Origin: an uncultured Frankineae bacterium
GTDB taxonomy: Bacteria; Actinomycetota; Actinomycetes; Mycobacteriales; SCTD01
Direction of reading: 5' to 3'
Length of the DNA stretch: 6,812 nt
Assembly (NCBI GenBank): GCA_902805805.1
Contig: CADCUE010000290.1
Span: 1-6,812, forward strand
This document shows positions 1 through 5,666 of this stretch, piece after piece. Each line of letters opens with the position of its first letter. Positions within the stretch are counted from its first letter, which is position 1. Made by a program: the position numbers and the translations under genes. The notes under the pieces were generated by a model. The model saw nothing but the letters and a program-made list of their open reading frames with translations. It ran no database searches and was not told where the DNA came from.

Positions 1-201
1 ATCGAGAACTTCCCGCTGCCGTCGCGACCGCAGTCGCCGATGGTGCCGGACATGGCCGATAGCCTGAACCTCGATCAGCTCGAGCGGCAGATGATCGAGC
101 GGGCGCTGCGCATGCACCACTTCAACATCTCGCTGGCGGCCGGCGAGCTCGGGCTCAGCCGCGGTGCGCTCTACCGGCGCATGGAAAAGCATGGGCTTTA
201 G
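1..201 (+). CDS. NtrC-family (sigma-54-dependent) response regulator, C-terminal fragment
   Basis: Only the last 66 codons are present; the gene begins upstream of the window and ends at TAG 199-201. What remains is a Fis-type DNA-binding helix-turn-helix: a first helix around LDQLERQMIERAL, then the recognition unit with NISLAAGELGLSRGALYRRM and the final residues EKHGL. This tail is characteristic of NtrC/NtrX-type activators, which carry an N-terminal receiver domain and a central AAA+ domain that remodels sigma-54 RNA polymerase; both would lie outside the window. The next gene is a sensor kinase overlapping it by 11 bp, so the two form a two-component pair with probable translational coupling. 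Sphingomonad-like codon use matches the kinase but not the DNA beyond about 1260. The family call is firm; the signal sensed and the target genes cannot be read from this fragment. Confidence 0.85.
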   Translation: MENFPLPSRPQSPMVPDMADSLNLDQLERQMIERALRMHHFNISLAAGELGLSRGALYRRMEKHGL

Positions 202-1330
202 GCGCCGGTTCGAGTTCGGGCTCGGCTGGCGCACTTTGGTCCTGGCCGCGGCGCTGTGGCTGTTCAACATCGCGCTTGGCACCGAAGGCGTGCGCGCCGG
301 CCGCATCGTCGCGCTGATCATCGCGATGGCCGCCTTCGCCAGCCTGTGGAGCTTCATCCAGCGCACCAATTTCATCGTCGCCCGGTTCGTCGAGTCGCTG
401 CGCTTCGAAGATTATTCGCAGCGCTTTTCCGACCCGAGCGGCGGCGGCTTCGACGTCCTTGGCGAGGCGCTCGACAAGGCGATGAAGGCGCTGCATTCAC
501 GGCACGTCGAGGCGGCGGCCGAGGCCCGGTTCCTGTCGGCGGTGGTCGACGATAGCCCGAGCGCCCTGCTGTCGATCGATCCGGACGGCCGGGTTGAGAT
601 GCTTAACAAGGCGGCGCGCCAGCTGTTTGCGCGGCACCCGGTCAATCGGATCACCGACTTGGAAGTGCTGGGAGCGGAACTAGTTGCGGCGGTCCGGCTG
701 CCCGCTGGGACGCGCAAGATCACCCGGCTGATGTTCGACGGCGTGCCGCAGCGGGCGGTGTTCGCTTCGGCCCAGGTCGCCCGGCTGGACCAGCCGGTCA
801 CGATCTTGTCGATCCTGCCGGTGCAAAGCGAACTCGGCATCCTGGAGGTTGCCGCGCAGGCCGACCTGGTGCGCGTGCTGACGCACGAGATCATGAACTC
901 GCTGACGCCGGTCACTTCGCTGGCGCGGTCCGGGGCGGAAATGGTTGCCGCCGCGGAAGCGACCGGCTCCGGGCTCGCCGATGCGCGGATCGCGACCGAG
1001 ACGGTGGCTCGCCGCGCGGAGGGCATCCTGCGGTTCGTCGAGAGCTACCGCGAGTTCGCGCAAGCGCCCGATGTGCACCGCAAGCTGTTCAAGGCGCAGA
1101 CCTGGGGCGAGGAGATCCTGCGGCTGGCGCGCGCCAATGCCGGTGAGGGCGCGGTCGCGCTCAAGCTGGAGGTCGAGCCGGCGAGCATGAGCCTCGATGC
1201 TGACCCGGAGCTGCTGGCCCAGACGATCCTGAACCTGCTGCGCAATGCCATCCGCGCCGTCGCCGACGGGCAGGCACTCGATGCCGTCACCGAACGGATC
1301 GCCGCCGCACTCGCACCCCTGGAAATCTGA
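191..1330 (+). CDS. PAS-containing membrane sensor histidine kinase, 3'-truncated (chimeric C terminus)
   Basis: The start is taken as ATG 191, inside the end of the regulator gene, with a weak GGAA four bases upstream; an upstream in-frame GTG at 164 would overlap more. The protein has two hydrophobic helices near residues 13-31 and 37-54, a HAMP-like linker (about 65-105), a PAS domain (about 112-205, with DDSPSALLSIDPDGRVEMLN), and a HisKA dimerisation helix with the phospho-acceptor H232 in LTHEIMNSLTPV. An ATPase N box follows (NLLRNA, residues 348-353). It should autophosphorylate and pass phosphate to the upstream-encoded regulator. The layout resembles NtrY-like kinases. The G1 (DxGxG) and G2 glycine boxes needed for ATP binding are missing: after NLLRNAI the reading frame runs about 26 residues into unrelated sequence and stops at TGA 1328-1330. 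As it stands the protein should be inactive. The break is probably an assembly join rather than a natural mutation. Confidence 0.8.
   Translation: MGFRRRFEFGLGWRTLVLAAALWLFNIALGTEGVRAGRIVALIIAMAAFASLWSFIQRTNFIVARFVESLRFEDYSQRFSDPSGGGFDVLGEALDKAMKALHSRHVEAAAEARFLSAVVDDSPSALLSIDPDGRVEMLNKAARQLFARHPVNRITDLEVLGAELVAAVRLPAGTRKITRLMFDGVPQRAVFASAQVARLDQPVTILSILPVQSELGILEVAAQADLVRVLTHEIMNSLTPVTSLARSGAEMVAAAEATGSGLADARIATETVARRAEGILRFVESYREFAQAPDVHRKLFKAQTWGEEILRLARANAGEGAVALKLEVEPASMSLDADPELLAQTILNLLRNAIRAVADGQALDAVTERIAAALAPLEI
1250..1330 (+). other. Junction region: foreign 3' end fused in frame to the kinase
   Basis: From about 1250-1275 the kinase reading frame no longer matches histidine kinase architecture. 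The residues ADGQALDAVTERIAAALAPL followed by EI look like the amphipathic C-terminal end of some other protein, which I cannot identify. Codon choice changes here too, from the CTG/GCG/GAT mix of the left part to the GTC/GCC/CTC-rich pattern of the right part. The exact join cannot be fixed by eye. It must lie after the N box (1232-1249) and probably before 1280. Bases 1331-1419 then hold no recognisable gene. Confidence 0.55.
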
Positions 1331-1419
1331 GCAGGGAGAGCCGCCGTTACCCGCGGTGCTCGCTGGCCGACGTCGATCGTCCTGTGTTCTCGCCCCTTCT
1401 TGGGGACGCGCAAGGCGCG

Positions 1420-1425
1420 TAGGTT
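1420..1425 (+). promoter_or_regulatory. Putative -10 box (TAGGTT) of the membrane protein gene
   Basis: TAGGTT fits the actinobacterial TANNNT -10 pattern and ends 7 bases before GTG 1433. Transcription would start at or next to that GTG, giving a leaderless mRNA. No convincing -35 hexamer is visible 16-18 bases upstream. The case rests on spacing and on the same arrangement at two other genes in the window. Confidence 0.35.
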
Positions 1426-1432
1426 CGGCCAC

Positions 1433-2095
1433 GTGGAGTCCCGTCCGCCCGTGTCGCTCGATGACCGGTCTGGGCAGGACCGCGCACCCGACGTCCTGGT
1501 CAGCGGGAGCGAACGCGAGCCACGTTCGACGCCTGCGGCCCGACGCCGACTGCGGCTTGGCGGCGTCGTCATCATCGTCGCGGTCGCGGCTGTCGCCGGA
1601 GGGCTGGAGGTGCAGGATCGGCGCGACGTGACAGCCGAGGAACGTCGGCTGGCAGGGTTGCTGCAGCTGTCCGCGCCCGACGGGCCCTGGCAGCTCTTCG
1701 CGGCGGCGAAATCGCCTTCCCCCCGATCCATCGACCTGGACATGAGGGTCCCCGTCCACAACGACGGCCCGCGGGACGTCACTGTGACCCGAGCCAGCGC
1801 CGGGGGCTTCGTCCTGCTTCTCGCCCCTGTCCCGCTCCCGGCGCAGACGACAGTCGAACTCGTCATGCAGCAGAAGGTGCCCTGCACCGCCGACACTCAG
1901 CCTCCCTCCCAGGCAACCGCCAGCCCGTGGGCCGCGCCCGGCCCCTTGCACATCACCGCCCGAACGTCGCGCGGCACCCGCACGATCACGATCGCCCGGC
2001 CGCCCTACGACAACGCACATGCAGCACGAATGTGTGCGTTGCTGCTCAGCCCGCCTCACGCCGAACTGGTCATGCTTGCGAGAGCCGTGGGATGA
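1433..2095 (+). CDS. Single-pass membrane protein with extracytoplasmic domain, function unknown
   Basis: I do not recognise a characterised family. Read from GTG 1433 the product is 220 residues. It has a hydrophilic N-terminal cytoplasmic segment of about 35 residues ending in an arginine cluster (AARRRLRLGG), one hydrophobic helix at about residues 43-58 (VVIIVAVAAVAGG), and an external domain of about 155 residues. The positive cluster before the helix predicts N-in topology. The outer part contains a beta-rich stretch around VPVHNDGPRDVTVTRASAGG, a pattern common in small actinobacterial surface proteins, and two cysteines (about C151 and C201) that could form a disulfide. GTG 1433 is preferred because a TANNNT box precedes it by 7 nt and neither neighbour start has a good Shine-Dalgarno. 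Alternatives in frame are TTG 1400 and GTG 1451. An intrinsic terminator follows the stop directly, so it appears to be a single-gene transcript. Being real is likely; the exact start is uncertain. Confidence 0.6.
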   Translation: MESRPPVSLDDRSGQDRAPDVLVSGSEREPRSTPAARRRLRLGGVVIIVAVAAVAGGLEVQDRRDVTAEERRLAGLLQLSAPDGPWQLFAAAKSPSPRSIDLDMRVPVHNDGPRDVTVTRASAGGFVLLLAPVPLPAQTTVELVMQQKVPCTADTQPPSQATASPWAAPGPLHITARTSRGTRTITIARPPYDNAHAARMCALLLSPPHAELVMLARAVG

Positions 2096-2122
2096 CGCTG
2101 ATGCGACATCGGCGGCCTTTTT
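2096..2122 (+). terminator. Rho-independent terminator after the membrane protein gene
   Basis: An 8-bp stem, CGCTGATG (2096-2103) pairing with CATCGGCG (2107-2114) with one G-U pair, closes on a 3-base CGA loop. It is followed by GCC and a run of five T (2118-2122). The stem begins on the base after the TGA stop at 2093-2095. T runs are scarce in this GC-rich DNA, which strengthens the call. Confidence 0.75.
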
Positions 2123-2146
2123 GCTCACGACTGCCTCGGCTGAGTG

Positions 2147-2170
2147 CGGCGCTGGTCTCCGTCAGCGCCG
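2147..2170 (-). terminator. Perfect 8-bp hairpin downstream of the ROK gene, possible terminator
   Basis: CGGCGCTG (2147-2154) and CAGCGCCG (2163-2170) are exact reverse complements separated by an 8-base loop. It lies 20 bp beyond the ROK stop codon in the gap between two convergent genes. No T tract follows on the minus strand, so it would be a U-less terminator or an RNA 3'-end stabiliser. In actinobacteria such tail-less hairpins are often proposed as terminators. Confidence 0.45.
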
Positions 2171-2189
2171 TCGGCAGCATCCGGTGCGC

Positions 2190-3368
2190 TCAGCTGCGAG
2201 GCAGCCAGCCCGACTGCATCAGCGCCAGCGCCGCAGCGCCGAGGGGCGTGCCACGCTCCTCGAGCTCCCCGAGCACGACGCGAGGTCGCATGTCGCTGTC
2301 GGGCAGCGCCTCGCGCAGCAGCGCGCGCTCGACCGGTTCGAGCACGACTCGACCGGCACGGCTCAGCGCGCCGGTCAGCACCACCAGCTCCGGTGCGAAC
2401 AGCAGGCACGCGTTGGCGACGACGTCGCCGACGGCGGACGCAGCATCCTGGACCAGCCGAGTGGCGCCGGCGTCTCCCGCCTCCACGCGGCGCAGCAGCT
2501 CTGACACCGAGATGTCGCCGTAGCGGGGGCGAGCCGCGTCCAGCAACGCCGGGACCGCCGCGACGGTGTCCAAGCAGCCTCGCTTGCCGCACCGGCAGAG
2601 CGGCCCGCGCGGGTCGACCGGCGTGTGGCCGATCTCGCCTGCGCCGCCCCGGGCACCGGTGAACAGCCTGCTGTGGACGATCAGACCAGCGCCGATGCCG
2701 CTGTGGAGCTTGACGGTCAGGCTGGTGTCGACGCCGCGCGCGGCGCCGAACACGTGCTCACCGAGCGCCGCGACGTTGGCGTCGTTCTCCAGCCTCACAG
2801 GGACGCCGAGGACCTCCGCCACGTCCTGCGCGGTCAAGCCCGACCAGCCGGCGAGCTCGCCCGACTGCGAGACCTGCTGTCGAGCGCTGCTGACGGGCCC
2901 GCGGACGGCAACTCCCGCGGACACCACACGACCGGCGCTCCCTCCGGCCTGGTCCAGGACTCTCGCTGCCAGGCCGCGCAGGACGGGCAGCCCGTCGTCA
3001 GCGCTGTGGTCGCGGCCGAGCCGCTCGAGGCCCTGCCCGCGTACCTGACCGGTCGCGTCGCAGACGACCACCCGCAGCGTGCGGAAGCCGACCTCGGCCC
3101 CGAGGACCCAGGCGAGGTCGCCGTCCAACGCCACCCGGGTGCCGGGGGGCCCCGCCCGCCCGACCTCTCGCTGCGACGGGCCGGCATCGAGCACCACTCC
3201 CGCTTCGAGCAACCGCCGGACCGCAGCAGTGATCGTCGGTGGCGCCAGCCCGGTCCGCCGGGCCAGCTCTGCGCGGGTCGCCGGTCCTCGGTCGCGCAGG
3301 GACACGAGGACAGCGCTGCGGGCGGAGCCGCTCCCGGGCCGTGCGACCTCGCCGAAGGTGCGAGGCAT
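2190..3368 (-). CDS. xylR: ROK-family transcriptional repressor, probable xylose repressor XylR
   Basis: A 392-residue protein of normal ROK-repressor length. Residues about 16-62 form a MarR-like winged helix-turn-helix (ATRAELARRTGLAPPTITAA). The rest is a ROK sugar-binding fold: ENDANVAALGE (residues 194-204, with the conserved ND pair), GEIGH (244-248) and the zinc motif H248 with CRCGKRGCL (C258, C260, C265). The family usually has Glu after the CL of the zinc motif; here it is Asp267. The N-terminal phosphate-binding segment is degenerate (LGAEVGFRTLRVVV), as usual for regulators rather than kinases. It is transcribed divergently from xylA across 109 bp, the standard repressor-target arrangement, so control of xylA by D-xylose or a related sugar is the natural inference. 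ATG 3368 has no Shine-Dalgarno, but TAGGCT lies 6 nt in front of it, suggesting a leaderless mRNA. ROK membership is certain; the ligand is inferred from context. Confidence 0.88.
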   Translation of the reverse strand: MPRTFGEVARPGSGSARSAVLVSLRDRGPATRAELARRTGLAPPTITAAVRRLLEAGVVLDAGPSQREVGRAGPPGTRVALDGDLAWVLGAEVGFRTLRVVVCDATGQVRGQGLERLGRDHSADDGLPVLRGLAARVLDQAGGSAGRVVSAGVAVRGPVSSARQQVSQSGELAGWSGLTAQDVAEVLGVPVRLENDANVAALGEHVFGAARGVDTSLTVKLHSGIGAGLIVHSRLFTGARGGAGEIGHTPVDPRGPLCRCGKRGCLDTVAAVPALLDAARPRYGDISVSELLRRVEAGDAGATRLVQDAASAVGDVVANACLLFAPELVVLTGALSRAGRVVLEPVERALLREALPDSDMRPRVVLGELEERGTPLGAAALALMQSGWLPRS

Positions 3369-3374
3369 GTCCAG

Positions 3375-3380
3375 AGCCTA
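3375..3380 (-). promoter_or_regulatory. Putative -10 box (TAGGCT) of the ROK gene
   Basis: Read on the minus strand, TAGGCT fits TANNNT and is separated by six bases from the ATG at 3368-3366. Transcription would therefore start essentially at the A of the start codon. No clear -35 element is visible. The inverted repeat at 3389-3406 sits in the spacer and -35 area, where bound repressor would block this promoter. Confidence 0.45.
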
Positions 3381-3388
3381 GCGTCCTT

Positions 3389-3406
3389 CAGTCGCCGAAG
3401 TGACTG
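3389..3406. promoter_or_regulatory. Inverted repeat CAGTC-N8-GACTG, candidate regulator site
   Basis: CAGTC (3389-3393) and GACTG (3402-3406) are perfect half-sites separated by eight bases. The repeat lies upstream of the ROK -10 box on one side and directly abuts the proposed xylA -35 on the other, so one protein bound here could act on both genes. Half-sites of five bases can arise by chance; its position gives it weight. Confidence 0.35.
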
Positions 3407-3435
3407 GTGACAACTAAGCGCTTCATGAGTACCGT
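3407..3435 (+). promoter_or_regulatory. Putative xylA promoter (GTGACA, 17 nt, TACCGT)
   Basis: GTGACA (3407-3412) matches TTGACA at five of six bases, and TACCGT (3430-3435) fits the TANNNT -10 pattern, with the standard 17-bp spacing. Transcription would begin near 3442, leaving a leader of about 35 nt before ATG 3478. The palindrome AAGCGCTT falls inside the spacer. Confidence 0.45.
3416..3423. promoter_or_regulatory. Perfect palindrome AAGCGCTT inside the xylA promoter, candidate operator
   Basis: The 8-bp palindrome with a central CG has the core of LacI-family operators (AANCGNTT). It is placed between the proposed -35 and -10 of xylA, an ideal site for repression. The adjacent regulator is a ROK protein rather than a LacI protein, so this could be a second input from a distant LacI-type regulator or could be part of the ROK site. 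Confidence 0.4.
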
Positions 3436-3477
3436 CACTCGACGAACCCTTCACCGATTGAACTGTCTGGAGCCCTC

Positions 3478-4650
3478 ATGGTCCGTCCACCCCAGCCCGA
3501 CGACAAGTTCTCCTTCGGACTGTGGACCGTGGGCTGGACGGGCACCGACCCCTTCGGCGCCCCGACCCGTCCGGCGCTCCGTCCCGAGGAGTACGCCACC
3601 CGGCTGGCCGAGCTCGGCGCCTGGGGCATCACGTTCCACGACGACGACGTCGTGCCCTACAGCGCCGACGACGCCACCAGGGAGGCGGCCTTCCGGCGCC
3701 TCAAGGACGCCGCCGACGGCGCCGGCCTGGTCATCGAGATGGTCACCACCAACACCTTCACCCACCCCGTCTTCAAGGACGGCGGTCTCACCAGCAACGA
3801 CCGGTCCGTGCGCCGGTACGGCCTGCGCAAGGTGCTGCGCAACGTCGACCTCGCGGCGCAGATGGGAGCCGGCACCTTCGTCATGTGGGGCGGGCGAGAG
3901 GGCGCCGAGTACGACGGCAGCAAGGACCTGCACGCCGCGCTCGAGCGCTACAAGGAGGGGGTCGACACCGTCGCCGGCTACATCAAGAGCCAGGGCTACG
4001 ACCTCAGGATCGCCCTCGAGCCCAAGCCCAACGAGCCGCGCGGTGACATCTTCCTGCCGACCCTCGGTCACGCCCTCGCCTTCATCGCCGAGCTGGAGCA
4101 CGGCGACGTCGTGGGGGTGAACCCCGAGACCGGGCACGAGCAGATGGCGAACCTCAACTACACCCACCAGCTGGCACAGGCACTGTTCAGCGGCAAGCTC
4201 TTCCACATCGACCTCAACGGCCAGCGTGGGCTGAAGTACGACCAGGACCTCGTCTTCGGCCACGGCGACCTCGCGTCGGCCTTCTTCACCGTGGACCTGC
4301 TGGAGAACGGCTTCCCCAGCGGCGGTCCGCGCTACGACGGCCCTCGCCACTTCGACTACAAGCCCTCGCGCACCGAGCACCTGGAGGGCGTCTGGGCGTC
4401 GGCTCAGGCCTGCATGGAGACCTACCTCTGCCTGGCCGACAAGGCCAGGGGCTTCCGCGCCGATCCAGAGGTGCAGGAGGCCATGGCCTCCTCCGGCGTG
4501 TTCGACCTCGCCCAGCCGACGCTCGCGCCGGGCGAGACCGTCGCCGACCTGCTCGCCGACGACGAGGGCTTCGACCCCGACAAGGCGGCCGAGCGGGACT
4601 ACGGCTTCGTCCGGCTGCACCAGCTCGCGCTGCGGCACCTCATCGGCTGA
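3478..4650 (+). CDS. xylA: Xylose isomerase (actinobacterial type)
   Basis: This enzyme interconverts D-xylose and D-xylulose (and D-glucose and D-fructose) in the cytoplasm, using two divalent metals. The 390-residue length is that of the short actinobacterial class. All key residues fall at or beside their positions in the well-studied Streptomyces and Actinoplanes enzymes: W16, F26, H54 and D57 (ITFHDDD), F94, W137, E181 and K183 ([10 protein letters not shown]), E217 and H220 (NPETGHEQ), D245 (FHIDLNGQ), D255 and D257 (KYDQD), and D293. Both metal sites and the hydrophobic sugar pocket are therefore complete. GGAG at 3469-3472, five bases before ATG 3478, fixes the start. The gene faces the ROK repressor divergently, and the gap holds a promoter with operator-like palindromes, so sugar induction is likely. 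No xylulokinase follows; instead its 3' end overlaps a convergent AraC gene. The function is about as certain as sequence alone allows. Confidence 0.97.
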   Translation: MVRPPQPDDKFSFGLWTVGWTGTDPFGAPTRPALRPEEYATRLAELGAWGITFHDDDVVPYSADDATREAAFRRLKDAADGAGLVIEMVTTNTFTHPVFKDGGLTSNDRSVRRYGLRKVLRNVDLAAQMGAGTFVMWGGREGAEYDGSKDLHAALERYKEGVDTVAGYIKSQGYDLRIALEPKPNEPRGDIFLPTLGHALAFIAELEHGDVVGVNPETGHEQMANLNYTHQLAQALFSGKLFHIDLNGQRGLKYDQDLVFGHGDLASAFFTVDLLENGFPSGGPRYDGPRHFDYKPSRTEHLEGVWASAQACMETYLCLADKARGFRADPEVQEAMASSGVFDLAQPTLAPGETVADLLADDEGFDPDKAAERDYGFVRLHQLALRHLIG

Positions 4651-5557
4651 GCTCGTCCCGGCCGCCCGTCATGGGCTCCGCCTCCTGTGCCAGCAGCTGG
4701 CCCAGGCGCTCGACGCCGGAGCCGAGTCCGACAGCCCGTTGCTCGGCCGGCGCCGCCGCTCGGTACGCCGTGGGCGAGAGGCCGTAGGCGGCTCGGAAGC
4801 GGTGCGAGAAGTGGTACTGGTCGGCGAAGCCGACCGCGGCACCGACCTCCCGCACCGTCATGCCGCCGCTGCGCAGCAGGACGAGGCCCCGCGCGAGGCG
4901 GACCAGCTCCAGGCCGCGCGCGGGCCCGCAGCCGTACTCGGCGCGGAACAGGCGGGCGAGGTGCCCGACGGACACGCTCGCCGCGGCCGCCAGCTCCTCG
5001 CGGGTGACCGGCACGAGACCGTCGGCGTCCCACCGGCGGCGCACGTACGACACCGCCCGCCGCAGCGGGTCGTCCTGCGGTCGGGCCGGCTCCGGGTGCT
5101 GGACGCAGCCGCCGACCACGACGGCGAGCAGAGCGCCGAGGCCGAGCCGCACCGCCGCCGACCGCGCGTCCCGCTCCTCCACGCCTCGCTCGGCGCCCAG
5201 CCGCACCAGGTGGCGGAACTGCCCCGCCAGCACGGTCTCTGCCGGCCAGTGACGCACCTGCGGCCAGCCCGAGACGTCGAGCGCGGGCGTCAGGTCGAAG
5301 TGGACGTACAGGTGCCGCGACAGGCGCGCGCGGTCCCAGACGTAGGTGTCCCGGTCGCCGGGGCGGGCCAGCACCCAGCTGCCCGGGTGCAGGGCTTCCT
5401 GCCGGTCGTGGAGGGTCAGCTCGGCACTGCCCGCCAGGACCAGCACCAGCTCGAAGTCCTCCAGCAGCCGCGGCCCGATGCGCGAGCCGGCCGGGTACAG
5501 AGCGGTGCCCGGCGTCCGCACCGCAGTGGGGACCAGGAGCTCGGGGGAGGGGAGCAC
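4640..5557 (-). CDS. AraC-family transcriptional regulator with N-terminal cupin-like domain
   Basis: From GTG 5557 the product is 305 residues, a normal size. The N-terminal half (about residues 15-150) is a cupin-like effector-binding region: [17 protein letters not shown], then a segment [20 protein letters not shown] typical of AraC sugar-sensing arms. The C-terminal half (about 180-280) has the two helix-turn-helices of AraC/Xyl[19 protein letters not shown], then [20 protein letters not shown] and the hallmark [11 protein letters not shown] 5557 is preceded by AGGA with 9-nt spacing; GTG 5578, seven codons upstream and in frame, is the alternative. Open frame continues to 5926 but has no family similarity. 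The gene is divergent to the PhyH-like oxygenase, its probable target. The last 11 bp overlap the end of xylA, so the two transcripts run into each other with no terminator between. The family is certain; the ligand is unknown and could be a sugar. Confidence 0.88.
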   Translation of the reverse strand: MLPSPELLVPTAVRTPGTALYPAGSRIGPRLLEDFELVLVLAGSAELTLHDRQEALHPGSWVLARPGDRDTYVWDRARLSRHLYVHFDLTPALDVSGWPQVRHWPAETVLAGQFRHLVRLGAERGVEERDARSAAVRLGLGALLAVVVGGCVQHPEPARPQDDPLRRAVSYVRRRWDADGLVPVTREELAAAASVSVGHLARLFRAEYGCGPARGLELVRLARGLVLLRSGGMTVREVGAAVGFADQYHFSHRFRAAYGLSPTAYRAAAPAEQRAVGLGSGVERLGQLLAQEAEPMTGGRDELSR

Positions 5558-5666
5558 GATCAGACATCCTGTCCGCACGCATGTGCCATGGCCACCCGCA
5601 CCGGCGGCGGTGATCGTGGGAGGACCAGCGACAGCAGCCGGCGTCGCAGCGAGCCCAGGAGTGACC
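5558..5666. promoter_or_regulatory. Divergent control region between the AraC and PhyH-like genes
   Basis: This 109-bp gap should carry the promoters for both genes. It is very GC-rich and shows no convincing -35/-10 pair on either strand. Two dyads are visible: GCAC-GCAT-GTGC at 5575-5586, which would overlap the alternative AraC start at 5578, and a 5-bp pair GCGAC (5628-5632) with GTCGC (5643-5647). Either could be an AraC site, but neither is strong. Confidence 0.35.
5657..5661 (+). promoter_or_regulatory. Ribosome binding site AGGAG that decides a TTG start
   Basis: AGGAG ends five bases before TTG 5667, ideal spacing. The in-frame GTG at 5661 would overlap the same motif by one base and has no room for ribosome binding, so TTG 5667 is the better start of the oxygenase. 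Confidence 0.65.

Noticed and set aside
1331..1419. Possible small gene or RNA between the join and the membrane protein
   Set aside because: No coding frame with a credible start and no stable long hairpin is visible; only a 4-bp CCGC/GCGG pair at 1341-1356.
680..2128. Long minus-strand open frame of 482 codons across the kinase and the membrane protein
   Set aside because: It runs through two unrelated plus-strand genes and the join, has low-complexity Arg/Gly/Asp-rich composition, and shows no domain. It is a by-product of high GC content.
2625..3410. Plus-strand open frame of 261 codons opposite the ROK gene
   Set aside because: It is the antisense of a convincing ROK repressor and carries no domain of its own.
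3451..4638. Minus-strand open frame of 395 codons opposite xylA
   Set aside because: xylA is certain from its catalytic residues. The antisense frame mirrors its codons and has a valine/glycine/leucine-rich, domain-free translation.
5346..5666. N-terminal extension of the PhyH-like gene back to 5346
   Set aside because: It would overlap the AraC coding sequence and the whole control region, its translation is Ser/Arg/Pro-rich with no family similarity, and a good ribosome site marks TTG 5667.
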